Below, piece after piece: positions 15,884 through 25,737 of a stretch of DNA of 47,668 nucleotides (positions within the stretch are counted from its first letter, which is position 1; each line of letters opens with the position of its first letter). The position numbers and the translations under genes were made by a program. The DNA lies in assembly GCA_013298625.1 (NCBI GenBank), contig JAAFIF010000078.1, forward strand, positions 1 to 47,668. The letters run 5' to 3'. The DNA is from Myxococcales bacterium (GTDB lineage: Bacteria > Myxococcota_A > Polyangia > Polyangiales > Ga0077539). The notes beneath the pieces were generated by a model that was given only the letters and a program-made list of their open reading frames with translations, was not told where the DNA came from and made no database searches.

Positions 15884-18244
15884 ATGGTGGGTGATTCGTC
15901 GGTGTCCTCGCGGGTGGCGATACGTGATCAGCGCGTGGCGATCGCGCGCGCGCTGCTGCGAGAGGCCAGCTCTGAGTCTGCGCGCGCCGACGCGGTGCAC
16001 GCCGAGTTCGAAGCGAAGCTGGCCTTCGATCGCGCGTGCTGGGACCGCGCTGTCGGGCCGACGCCCGCGGTCGCCGCTCGCGTGGCCATGGGCAGGCTCT
16101 CGCTCGAAGAGGCGGTGTTGATCGAGCAAGCGAACGGCGATCCAACAGCGTCCGAGCTCGTGAACGAGCTCGTTGGGCTGCTCTCTGCGCGCGACTGGCT
16201 CGCGCTCGAAGCGCTGGTCTCCGTCGATCCCTGGAAGCGGCTCGCGCGGTGCGAGCGCGCCGTCCGCGAGGGAGACCGCGAGGGGGCTCGGCTCTTGCTC
16301 GGCGCAGAGCCGCTTTACTCGAGGCTCGTCGAGCTCGTGGCGCGCGCGTTTGGTCGCGAGGCGGTCGCCTCGGTTCGAGCGAGGGCTCTCGCGGCGATCG
16401 CCGAACGTGAACGCGACTTCGCCGCGGATCCGCTCAGCAGCATCGAGCCGCTCGCCCGGCTCTCGTACGCGCTCGGCGTCGACGAGCAGCGCGCGTTGAT
16501 CCTCGACCTCGCGGCCAGGGTCGAAGGCGTCGAGCTGCCCGTCGGCGCTGTGTTCGGCCGCGGGAGCGCGTGTCTCTCGGTGATCGCGGTCGCGCTGCTC
16601 GCGTTGGGTGAGCACGGGAGCGCGCAGCGATGGATCGAGCGCACGATCTTCGACGACCTCGACTCGGCGACCGAAGCATTTGGGCCTGCACACCTCCCGT
16701 TGTTCGAAGCGCTGCGCGCCCACGGGACCGCCGAAGAGCACGCTCGTTGGCTGCAGCGCTATCGCGAGTGGCTCGGCGTCCCTGCGAACACCCTGCGCCT
16801 GGTCGACAAATACGAGGTCGCTCGCGGCGAGTGGCGATCGGAGATCGAGGGCGCAGCGCGGCGCGAGTTCGACGCTGTCGACACGTACCGGCGCCCGTTG
16901 CATCTGCTCACGGATGGGCAGCTTCGCGTTTGGCTCCAGCGCCAGTGGGCCATGCCAACGACGCGCGAAGCGTCGAAGCGGTTCGTCGATCGACTCCGTC
17001 GCGACCCTGCGTTCGAGGCGGAGTTGCTTCGTTGGCGGCCTCGCGCACCGCTGCGCGAGCGGCAGGGCTTCGACGACGACGGGCACCTCAGCCTGTTGCT
17101 CGACGCGGCCCGTGACAACAACCCCGCGGCGCTCGATGCGGTTTGCACCTGGTCGTCGCCGGTCGAAGTGCTGAGCGCGCACCGATTTTCCGAGGGGCTT
17201 CCGCACGCCGCGGTCGAAGCGATCCTCGATCGAGCGCCGCGTCGTGCCGAGCCCCACCAAGACATCCTCGACGCTGCAGGGCGAGTGCTCGTGCATGCGA
17301 GCGACGAGGCGATCGAGCGATGGAAGCGGGAGCACAGCGTGTCGGTGATTCGCCGCCGAGACAAGCGCGAGGCTGCTCGTGCGCTCGCGCTCGAGGACGC
17401 GCGTCGGTGGCTCGGCGCGGGCGGCGACGACGTCGAGCTCACTCCTGCCGTCATCGAAGCAGCGCGAACGCTCGACGGCGGCCTCGAGCGCAGCACGCAG
17501 ACCGCGCAGAGGATGGTCGCGGCGGCGCAAGCCGACGGATGGCCCGAAGACGGACCGCTGGATGGACTCGAGCTCTCGCTGGTCGATCACTACGACCTCG
17601 AGACGCTCGCGATGTTTGTCGATCGACCGTGGCGGCCGCGGCAGAGCGCCGTGGCCTATCGCGTGGTGCTGCGCTGCGCCGCGCTTCAGGCAGCGCTGCC
17701 GCAGGAAGAACCGACGCTTCGGGTCGTACGCGCGCAGGTCGCTGAGGCGTTTCGAGAGTGGCGCTTCGACGACTGGGAAGCAGCCATGCTCGCGGTGTTC
17801 GGCGGCGGTGCGCCAGTATCCATCGAGGACGCGCTGCGCGTCCGGCCGTGGGTGCTGTCGTACTCATCCGCGAATTTCGTGCGCGACTGCGTTCAGCTCG
17901 GGATCGTCGACGACCTGCTCGGCTTGCTCGCGCAGCAGCCAGCCGATGAGTGGAGCCCCAAGCGCATCTGCGAGCTGCTCCCGTGGGCGAGCGAAGCGGC
18001 GGCGCAAGCGGCGATCGCCGCGCTGCGAGAGGCGTTTCGAAGCAACGAGATCGTGTACGTTCGTGACGAGCTGCTGCCGTGGCTCACCGTCGAGGACATC
18101 GTCGCGCGATGGGACGCGCTCGTCTCGACCTCGATGAGCAGCATGCTGTATGGCCCGCTGCTCGCGAAGGTCGGCGGCGTCGGACTCGTCGATCGGGTTG
18201 GTGATCGGCTGGTGGAGTTGCCCGCCCGAGGCTCGAGCGCGTGA
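15884..18244 (+). CDS. Large hypothetical protein, helical-repeat-like
   Basis: A 786-residue protein with no signal peptide or membrane segment and no motif I recognise. It is rich in Ala, Arg, Glu and Leu, with amphipathic helices throughout (for example RIICELLPW-type and SLEEAVLIEQANGD segments), like a solenoid or scaffold of helical repeats. Trp is unusually frequent, often in ARW, RWL or LRPW contexts. ATG at 15884 is chosen because a -10-like box lies just before it and coding character begins here. It sits between the propeller gene and a convergent ABC transporter, inside the interval separating rtcB from rtcR. No function can be assigned. Confidence 0.75.
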   Translation: MVGDSSVSSRVAIRDQRVAIARALLREASSESARADAVHAEFEAKLAFDRACWDRAVGPTPAVAARVAMGRLSLEEAVLIEQANGDPTASELVNELVGLLSARDWLALEALVSVDPWKRLARCERAVREGDREGARLLLGAEPLYSRLVELVARAFGREAVASVRARALAAIAERERDFAADPLSSIEPLARLSYALGVDEQRALILDLAARVEGVELPVGAVFGRGSACLSVIAVALLALGEHGSAQRWIERTIFDDLDSATEAFGPAHLPLFEALRAHGTAEEHARWLQRYREWLGVPANTLRLVDKYEVARGEWRSEIEGAARREFDAVDTYRRPLHLLTDGQLRVWLQRQWAMPTTREASKRFVDRLRRDPAFEAELLRWRPRAPLRERQGFDDDGHLSLLLDAARDNNPAALDAVCTWSSPVEVLSAHRFSEGLPHAAVEAILDRAPRRAEPHQDILDAAGRVLVHASDEAIERWKREHSVSVIRRRDKREAARALALEDARRWLGAGGDDVELTPAVIEAARTLDGGLERSTQTAQRMVAAAQADGWPEDGPLDGLELSLVDHYDLETLAMFVDRPWRPRQSAVAYRVVLRCAALQAALPQEEPTLRVVRAQVAEAFREWRFDDWEAAMLAVFGGGAPVSIEDALRVRPWVLSYSSANFVRDCVQLGIVDDLLGLLAQQPADEWSPKRICELLPWASEAAAQAAIAALREAFRSNEIVYVRDELLPWLTVEDIVARWDALVSTSMSSMLYGPLLAKVGGVGLVDRVGDRLVELPARGSSA

Positions 18245-18254
18245 ACCTGCGCGC

Positions 18255-18866
18255 TCAGCGTTCGCGCTCGAGCTTGCCGTCGCGGACGCGCAGGACGCCC
18301 GCGCAGCGCTCGATCAGCGCGGGGTCGTGCGTGGCGATCAGCGCTCCCTGGCCGCGCGCGTCGAGCTCGGCGTAGAGAGACTCGCGTGCACGTTGGTCGA
18401 GGCCGTCGCTCGGCTCGTCGAGCAGCCACCACGGCGGCTCTTCGACCCTCGCGAACAACAGATGCGCGCGCTTTCGTTGCCCGAGCGACAGCGTCTCGTA
18501 CCGCTGCCCGCCGATCACGCTCAGCGTCTCGCTCGACCGCGCGTCGGTCGGAACGCCCGCTCGCCGCAACCCCGCGCACAGCTCGACGAGCTCGCACACC
18601 GTCAGGTGCCCTGGATACGACGGCTCTTCGGGCACCAGCGCGCACCGTCGCTGCAGCGCCGCGCGGTCGCCGTCGAGCGAGCAGCCGTCGATCGTCACCG
18701 CGCCGCGCTCGTGCTCGATCGCGCCGATGAGCGCGCGCAGCAGCGTGGATTTTCCGCTGCCGTTGGCGCCGACGAGCGCGAGCGTCGCGCCGGGCCACGT
18801 GAAGCTCACCTCGTCGAGCACGCGTCTCGCGCCGCGGCGCACCGTCAGTCCTCGCGCTTCGATCAT
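18255..18866 (-). CDS. ABC transporter ATP-binding protein
   Basis: A 203-residue ATPase subunit with a complete set of motifs: Walker A GANGSGKST (about residues 33-41), signature LSLGQRKR, Walker B WWLLDEPSDGLD and switch His in LIATHD. The short, single-domain form resembles ATPases of ABC-2-type or CcmA-like exporters. ATG at 18866 overlaps the stop of the membrane subunit (ATGA), so synthesis of the two is coupled. The transported substrate is unknown. Confidence 0.9.
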   Translation of the reverse strand: MIEARGLTVRRGARRVLDEVSFTWPGATLALVGANGSGKSTLLRALIGAIEHERGAVTIDGCSLDGDRAALQRRCALVPEEPSYPGHLTVCELVELCAGLRRAGVPTDARSSETLSVIGGQRYETLSLGQRKRAHLLFARVEEPPWWLLDEPSDGLDQRARESLYAELDARGQGALIATHDPALIERCAGVLRVRDGKLERER

Positions 18867-19909
18867 CGGGTCCTCGCTGTCGTCGCCATGATCACGATCA
18901 CCGCCACGCTCAGCACGAGCGCGTCCCGCGGCGCGCCGACGAGCGCCGCGAGCACCCACGCGATGGTCGCCGCTGTGGCCGTGTTTTCCGCAGGAATCGC
19001 GCGCCGCTCGCCCCGCTCGACCATCATCGCGACCGCGAGCCAATGCGCTGCGTACGAGAGGCCCGCGCGCGCTGCGTTGGCCCCTCCCGCCGGGATCGTC
19101 GCGAGCGCAGCGCTCGCCCCGCCCACGAGCGACGGACCCGCCCAGCAGAGCGCGCGACGCGCGGTGAGCGCAGCGGCGGTCGCGTCGGGCTGCGTGGCGA
19201 TCCACAGCGCGAGCGAGCGCTCGGAGGCGCTCACCACGGTGATCGACGCAGCGCTCACCGCGCCAGAGGCCACGAGGAGCAGCACCGTCGCGAGCGTCGA
19301 TCGCTCGACTGGCGAGGTGCGCGTGTTGGCGACGGCCAGCGCAGCGAGCAGGGTGCACGCGATGGCGAGCGCCGCAGCACGCGCGACGGCGGACGCGTCG
19401 GCGCGGCTCGCCCAGCGAAGGTGCGCCGCGATCAACCCGCGCGGCGAAGGAGGACGTTCGGGCTTCGTCCGCTCGACGCGAAGCGCGAGCGCGCGCAGGG
19501 CCGCGGTGCCGATCGCGAGCGCGACCGCGACACCAAGCCCGACGAACGCTCCCTCGGCGCGCGCGAAGAACGCCCCGACGACGGCGTGCGGCGCCCAGAT
19601 CGGCAGCCGTAAACAAAGCGCGCGATCGATCGTCGAGAGCGGCAGCGCGAAGGCGAAATCGAACTCGCGCCCGTCGGTGATGCGCGCCACGCGCAAGTGC
19701 ACGAGTGCCCACAGCGCACCGAGCGCGACTGCGATCCACGGCGTCGCCCACAGGCCTCGCGTGACGTCGCGCGCGTCGAGGCCGTTGGGTCCGAAGAGCA
19801 CTCCGGCGAGCACCGCGAGCGCGATCCAGAAGCCCGTGAGCCGCGCGACCACGATGCGCGCGACGAGGCCGGCGAGGGCGAAGCGCGAGCGTACCGAGGC
19901 GATGGTCAC
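18863..19909 (-). CDS. ABC transporter membrane subunit (putative)
   Basis: A 348-residue polytopic protein with about eight to ten hydrophobic segments, very rich in Ala, Leu and Val. No sequence motif names a family, but its four-base overlap with the ATPase gene downstream makes it the natural permease partner. The segment TDGREFDFAFALPLSTIDRA, between the second and third membrane spans, resembles the cytoplasmic coupling loop of ABC-2-type exporters. It diverges from rtcR, 65 bases away. Confidence 0.7.
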   Translation of the reverse strand: MTIASVRSRFALAGLVARIVVARLTGFWIALAVLAGVLFGPNGLDARDVTRGLWATPWIAVALGALWALVHLRVARITDGREFDFAFALPLSTIDRALCLRLPIWAPHAVVGAFFARAEGAFVGLGVAVALAIGTAALRALALRVERTKPERPPSPRGLIAAHLRWASRADASAVARAAALAIACTLLAALAVANTRTSPVERSTLATVLLLVASGAVSAASITVVSASERSLALWIATQPDATAAALTARRALCWAGPSLVGGASAALATIPAGGANAARAGLSYAAHWLAVAMMVERGERRAIPAENTATAATIAWVLAALVGAPRDALVLSVAVIVIMATTARTR

Positions 19910-19955
19910 GAGCGGTGAGAACCGATCGACGGGGCGTTGTGTTCCGCGGCGAGTG

Positions 19956-19961
19956 TACGCT
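19956..19961 (+). promoter_or_regulatory. Candidate -10 element of rtcR
   Basis: TACGCT ends 13 bases before the rtcR ATG, in the spacer shared with the divergent ABC transporter. Confidence 0.3.
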
Positions 19962-19974
19962 CTCGGGTGGATCG

Positions 19975-21540
<1,566 letters not shown>

Positions 21541-21543
<3 letters not shown>

Positions 21544-21553
21544 CTCGCGGTCA
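21541..21553. repeat. 13-bp palindrome, copy B (one mismatch)
   Basis: TGACTCGCGGTCA, which is TGACCGCGAGTCA on the other strand and differs from copies A, C and D at one base. It spans both stop codons of the convergent rtcR and Nif3-like genes. Confidence 0.5.
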
Positions 21554-22654
21554 GTAAACGTGAAACGGGTCGCGGTCTCGGTCGCTCACCACGCACTCGA
21601 CGCCCGAGAGCGCGAGCGAGAGCCGGTCTCGCAGGACCTTGAGCGTGGCGCGCTCGGAGTTCGAGTGCAGGGTCATCACGACGGTCGTGTTGGCGCTGGC
21701 CGCGCGCAGCGCGTCGTGGTGTCGCATCTCGCCGAGGACGAACAGGTCGGCCTTGGCGCGGAGGACCGCAGAGAGCATTTCTCCCGTGGCGCCTGCGCCC
21801 ACGGCCGCCGTGTGCACGGTGCGTTCGGTGGGACCGGCGACGAGCAGGTGATCGACGCCCAGCGCGGACTTCAAGCGCGAGACGATGGTCGCGACGCTGG
21901 CGGGCTCGGCGAGCGGGCCGACGCGGCCGAAGCCCTTGTGCTCGCTCGTCGCCGCGAGGCGCACGAGGTCGAACGCGGGGGTCTCGTACGGGTGCGCGGC
22001 GCGGTGCGCGCGCAAGACCGCGTCGACTTTGGCGAGCGGGACCAGCGTCTCGAGTCGGATCTCTGCGGCGCGCTCGAGCTGTCCCGCGCTTCCGACGACG
22101 GGCTTCGTGCTCGCGGGGTCGCCGAAGAAGGTCCCTTCTCCCGCGGTGCGAAACGAGCACTGCGAGTACTGCCCGATGCGCCCCGCGCCCGCTTCGAAGA
22201 GCGCGTTGGCGACGGTCTCGACGGAGGCTTCGGGGACGAACGTGACGAGCTTGCAGTGCGTGTCCTTGCCCGCCTGCGGGTCGAGTCCGCGGCGGTTTTC
22301 TCGGTCGATTCCCACGGCGTCGGCGAGGATGTCGTTGGTGCCGCCGTCCGCTGCGTCGAGCGCGGTGTGCGGCGAGTAGATCGCGATCTGGTCGCGCACG
22401 GCGTCGAAGGCGATGGTGCCGCGGGTGACGCGCGAGACCGGCTTGAAGATGGGCGGGTGGTAGGCGAGCACGCACGAGGCGCGCATCGCGCGAGCTTGTT
22501 CGTAGACGGCGGGCGTGAGGTCGATCGCCAGCAGGACGCGCTCGAGCTGTGCGTCGGGGTCACCGACGAGCAGGCCGACGTTGTCCCAGTCAGCGGCGAA
22601 GCGAGTGGGCGCGATGAGCTCCATCGCGAGCGAGAGGTCGCGGATCGTGGGCAT
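21551..22654 (-). CDS. Nif3-like dinuclear metal protein (YbgI/YqfO family)
   Basis: A 367-residue member of the Nif3 family, often labelled GTP cyclohydrolase I type 2. Conserved parts are FAADWDNVGLLVGD near the N-terminus, CVLAYHPPIF with a metal-binding His, and SPHTALDAADGGTNDILAD. At the C-terminus the second metal-site half includes LFVLGEMRHHDALRA. The long middle insertion (about residues 130-235), with PYETPAFDLV, is the CutA/PII-like domain typical of the longer YqfO type. Biochemical role remains unsettled in the family. It converges with rtcR, the two stop codons being 7 bases apart. Confidence 0.9.
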   Translation of the reverse strand: MPTIRDLSLAMELIAPTRFAADWDNVGLLVGDPDAQLERVLLAIDLTPAVYEQARAMRASCVLAYHPPIFKPVSRVTRGTIAFDAVRDQIAIYSPHTALDAADGGTNDILADAVGIDRENRRGLDPQAGKDTHCKLVTFVPEASVETVANALFEAGAGRIGQYSQCSFRTAGEGTFFGDPASTKPVVGSAGQLERAAEIRLETLVPLAKVDAVLRAHRAAHPYETPAFDLVRLAATSEHKGFGRVGPLAEPASVATIVSRLKSALGVDHLLVAGPTERTVHTAAVGAGATGEMLSAVLRAKADLFVLGEMRHHDALRAASANTTVVMTLHSNSERATLKVLRDRLSLALSGVECVVSDRDRDPFHVY

Positions 22655-22687
22655 GGCGATCGCGAGCGTACAGCGAGCGAGGGGCGA

Positions 22688-22981
22688 TCAGCGCGCGGGC
22701 GTCGCGCTGTCGTCTAGCGACGCGTCGACGTGGCGGACGCGGGGCGCTCGCGGGGTGCGCGAGAAGTCTCCGAGCGCGCGCGTCGGGTCCGCGACGATCG
22801 GCGGGACGGCGTTGTTGGCGCGGCGCGCGAAGGCGCTCTGCGGCTGCGGGGCTTGGGTTGCGGGCGTCGTCGGGTCTTGTCGACACGAGGTGATCGCCAG
22901 CGTGAAGAGCGCCGCGGTCAGCGCGTCACGAAGCCGCGGCGTCCGGCGGGAGCGCGTCGTCGCTCTGATCGTTGCGAGCAT
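22688..22981 (-). CDS. Small putative lipoprotein
   Basis: A 97-residue protein with an Arg-rich n-region, a hydrophobic segment and the lipobox LAITSC, so it is probably a lipid-anchored exported protein. The mature part is short, Pro/Ala/Arg-rich and has no recognisable domain. ATG at 22981 is used (another ATG lies at 22993). The start lies inside the 3' end of the desaturase gene, overlapping it by 56 bases in another frame, which suggests translational coupling. Third-position GC is high as in its neighbours. Confidence 0.55.
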   Translation of the reverse strand: MLATIRATTRSRRTPRLRDALTAALFTLAITSCRQDPTTPATQAPQPQSAFARRANNAVPPIVADPTRALGDFSRTPRAPRVRHVDASLDDSATPAR

Positions 22982-23738
22982 GCGCGGGTACATACCGCGC
23001 GACTTGGATGTGTGGCGAGAGCTCGAGGATGCGAAGCGCGGCGAACACGCGGATGACGGCCCACGTGGGGTCGATCTCCCACGCGCGCGCGGCGAAGTTG
23101 GGGGCCATGGGAAACTTGTGATGGTTGTTCTGAAAGAGCTCGCCGGCGGTGAGCAGGTCGAAGGGCAGGGTGTTCACGCTGCGGTCGCGGGTGGCGAAGT
23201 TGCGATAGCCGTACTTGTGGCCGCACCAGTTGACGATCGCGCCGTGCATCGGGCCCATCACGAAGTGCAGCGGAAGCAGCGCGAACCACGCCCAGTGCGG
23301 GGCGAACTTCACGTACACGAGCGCGTAGAGCGCGCCCCACGCGATGCGGGTGATCCAGAGATCGCCGATGAAGTCCAAGAGGGGCCACGAGGGCGTCTCG
23401 CCTTCGAAGCGCGCCTCGGTGCGGAGCGTCCCGTTGAGCAGCCCTTGGTAGCGCTCTTTGGTCTTCCACATCATGAGCGAGAGGGACGGGTAGGTGTGCG
23501 GCGAGTGCGGGTCGCGCTCGTCGTCGCTGAACGCGTGGTGCTCGCGGTGCAAGAGCGCGTACGCCCGGGGGTTGAGGTACGAGCTGCCCTGAAAGACAAA
23601 CGTCGCGAAGTGAAAGAACCGCTGCCAAAACGGGCTCAGCTTGAACATCCCGTGCGCGGCGTACCGGTGCAGAAAGAACGTCTGAAAGAACACGGACAGC
23701 GCCCAGTGCCCGATGAAGAACGCGATGATGACGTACAC
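22926..23738 (-). CDS. Acyl-CoA/acyl-lipid fatty acid desaturase
   Basis: Integral-membrane di-iron desaturase (delta-9/stearoyl-CoA type) that introduces a double bond into a fatty acyl chain. The 270-residue protein shows the three histidine boxes: HRYAAH (about residue 24), HREHH (about residue 64) and ELFQNNHHKFP (about residue 200). Four hydrophobic segments are placed as in the family. The N-terminus is short, starting at ATG 23738. The upstream 239-base region carries an organised array of GTGA/TCAC half-sites and a 10-bp inverted repeat, so transcription is probably controlled by a dedicated repressor responding to membrane lipid state. That regulation is inference. Confidence 0.92.
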   Translation of the reverse strand: MYVIIAFFIGHWALSVFFQTFFLHRYAAHGMFKLSPFWQRFFHFATFVFQGSSYLNPRAYALLHREHHAFSDDERDPHSPHTYPSLSLMMWKTKERYQGLLNGTLRTEARFEGETPSWPLLDFIGDLWITRIAWGALYALVYVKFAPHWAWFALLPLHFVMGPMHGAIVNWCGHKYGYRNFATRDRSVNTLPFDLLTAGELFQNNHHKFPMAPNFAARAWEIDPTWAVIRVFAALRILELSPHIQVARYVPAHARNDQSDDALPPDAAAS

Positions 23739-23847
23739 GGCGGACCTCTGTTCGCCGCCGCGCGAGGCGCCCGCTCTGTAGGGGCGCGGTCGGCGGCGAT
23801 GCGACCACTGTGATGTCGCACGCGGGGGTGTGAGCGGCGTTCGCGGT

Positions 23848-23934
23848 CGGTCACAACTCGGTCACGGTGAACGAGATTCACCGCAGAAAACCCGCGGTGA
23901 ATCGACGGTGTTGCGAGCGTGACACGACCGTGAC
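23848..23934. promoter_or_regulatory. Symmetric GTGAC/GTCAC half-site array upstream of the desaturase
   Basis: Two GTCAC words 11 bp apart (23850, 23861) on the left mirror two GTGAC words 11 bp apart (23919, 23930) on the right, exactly symmetric about 23892. Between them lies a perfect 10-bp inverted repeat, GATTCACCGC (23875-23884) and GCGGTGAATC (23894-23903). A further inverted pair is GTGAA-N5-TTCAC (23867-23881). Helical spacing and symmetry suggest cooperative binding of a dimeric regulator. The inner repeat could also act as a transcription terminator for the gene ending at 23978. Confidence 0.5.
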
Positions 23935-23977
23935 TCGCGCGCTCGCGGATGGACGAGCCGCGCGCTCGCGGCAGCGC

Positions 23978-25120
23978 TCAGGGCCGCGCGAGCTGCGCGC
24001 GACGGTCGAGGTCGTACAGCTCGTACGCGTCGGGGTCGCAGTCGAGCATGGCGCCGTCGAGGTGGACGAGCACCGAGGCGTCTGGCGAAGGCGCGGACGG
24101 TTCGACGCGCGGCGCGTAGTGCCATCGACCGTCGTCGACGACGAGGGATCGCAGGCGGCCGACGGTGGCGTGCGTCGCGTCGAGACCGAGCAATTGCAGG
24201 GACTTCTTGTCGCGCACGTGGCCGATGGCTTGGGTGAGCGCTGGGGCGAGGGCGGAGACGTGCGTGCGGCGGCGGAGGCCGTCGACGCGGGTGCTCCAGC
24301 GGTCGGGCGCTTGCGTCGTGAAGCGATGGTAGAGCACGCCGGCGCCTTCGCCCTGGGAGCTGCCTGGTGAGTGAAGCGAGGGGATGGCGAACGGATCGCC
24401 GCGCCACTGACGCACGGCGCGGGCGAACTTGTCGTCGAGCGCCGACGAGACGGCGGTCGGATCGCGGCGCTCGACGGGGTCGAGCGAGAGCATGTCGAGC
24501 TCGTGCGTGGACACGCCGGCGTGCGTGAGGAGCACACCCGCGATCGAGCAGGACAAACGCAGGCGACCCGCGCGGAGCAGCGTGGCGACCCAGTCCCGTT
24601 GGCTCGCGCGAAACGCGCTGAGGTCCCGCGAGGCGACCTCCCAGCTCGGCAGGTCGAAGGTGGCGCAGAAGTGCTCTTCGGGCCGCTGGGGTTGCTGATC
24701 GCGGTAGCCGCGGTCGGCCTCGCGGCGGGCGTCTTCGTAGCGCTCGTCGGAGAAGTGCAAGAGCTCGCCGACGCGCGCGAGGTCGTGGTTGCCCGCGAGG
24801 AGGATCACTTGATCGGCGGGGTGAGAAGAGAGCCAGGCGATGGTGCGCAGGCCGTCGTAGGTGGCGCGCGCGCGGTCGCGGACGGGGCCCCAGTCGAAGT
24901 GGTCGCCGATCGAGACGAGGCGGACGTCGTCGAAGAGCGTTCCGTCGTCGGCGAGCAGGCCGTGCGCTGCGAGGATGAGCAGCAAGGACTCGAGCGGCGC
25001 TTGCGGGTCGCCCACGGCGATCGTGCGGCGCCAGCGGGTCCGGCCCGAAGGCGGAGCAGAGTAGGGAGCCCCTTCGGCGAGGGCGGCGGCGAGGGCGAGG
25101 GCGGCGGGAACCTGTTCCAT
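23978..25120 (-). CDS. Calcineurin-like metallophosphoesterase
   Basis: A 380-residue metallophosphoesterase. Metal-binding motifs in order are AVGDPQAPLE (a variant of the usual GDxH, with Gln in place of His), SIGDHFDWGP, AGNHDLAR and LLTHAGVSTHEL. The large spacing between the third and fourth motifs, and the C-terminal domain of about 130 residues, differ from the PPP-type enzyme at 8.2 kb, so this is a separate subfamily. The substrate is unknown. ATG at 25120 is preferred, since the frame upstream has no conservation. No signal peptide is evident. It diverges from the small orphan at 25256. Confidence 0.8.
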   Translation of the reverse strand: MEQVPAALALAAALAEGAPYSAPPSGRTRWRRTIAVGDPQAPLESLLLILAAHGLLADDGTLFDDVRLVSIGDHFDWGPVRDRARATYDGLRTIAWLSSHPADQVILLAGNHDLARVGELLHFSDERYEDARREADRGYRDQQPQRPEEHFCATFDLPSWEVASRDLSAFRASQRDWVATLLRAGRLRLSCSIAGVLLTHAGVSTHELDMLSLDPVERRDPTAVSSALDDKFARAVRQWRGDPFAIPSLHSPGSSQGEGAGVLYHRFTTQAPDRWSTRVDGLRRRTHVSALAPALTQAIGHVRDKKSLQLLGLDATHATVGRLRSLVVDDGRWHYAPRVEPSAPSPDASVLVHLDGAMLDCDPDAYELYDLDRRAQLARP

Positions 25121-25255
25121 GAGCAGCGTTTTCGAGAAAGACGGCCGGGGGCTATGTCGGGACTTCCGTCGCGACCGCGAGAGAACGTAGGATGCCGACG
25201 CTCGATTCTGCACCGCAATGTGCGGGCAGCGTCGGCCCTAAAGGGACAGAGAGAC

Positions 25256-25732
25256 GTGTACGAGCGGCTGTTGCGCCCCGACCGACCTCGGCTCGCCGAG
25301 GCCCAGAAGATCGTCGAGAACGTCTATGACGCCAAAGAAGCGTGGGAGACGCTCTCGACGCGTGGACTCATCCCGCGCGAGTGGGTCAACCGCGACGATC
25401 GATCGTACGTGCTCGACGCGCCGGATGGCGCGCGACGCGGGTACTTTCCTCCGAGCATCAGGATGGCCGTCTCGCTCGCGTGCGACTCGTCCAACGTCCT
25501 GCTCGCCGAAGAGCTAGCCCGCAAAAACTCCAAGGACATCCGCCATCCTCAGCGCATTGTCTGGCGCTGTCTGCGCGCCGAGACGGTCAACGCCTACCGC
25601 GACTCGCTCACGCGCTCGCTCAAGGACGGCAACGTCGTGATGGCGGCCGAGATCATCGCGACCGGATACGTGATGGACCCCTATCACACCGAGTCGCTGA
25701 TGCTCCTCGTGCCCGAGATCCCCAACACGTGA
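25256..25732 (+). CDS. Conserved-looking hypothetical protein
   Basis: A 158-residue cytoplasmic protein of unknown function, mixed charged and helical, with the central segment WVNRDDRSYVLDAPDG. No signal peptide or metal motif is seen. GTG at 25256 is chosen because GGGA lies 7 bases upstream; a GTG at 25220 is also in frame. It ends 5 bases before the convergent archaemetzincin gene. Confidence 0.6.
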   Translation: MYERLLRPDRPRLAEAQKIVENVYDAKEAWETLSTRGLIPREWVNRDDRSYVLDAPDGARRGYFPPSIRMAVSLACDSSNVLLAEELARKNSKDIRHPQRIVWRCLRAETVNAYRDSLTRSLKDGNVVMAAEIIATGYVMDPYHTESLMLLVPEIPNT

Positions 25733-25737
25733 GCGCT

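Noticed and set aside
21545..21575. parS-like word near the Nif3 stop (TTTCACGT)
   Set aside because: Only half of the 16-bp ParB palindrome matches, and it is explained by the codons for the C-terminal residues.
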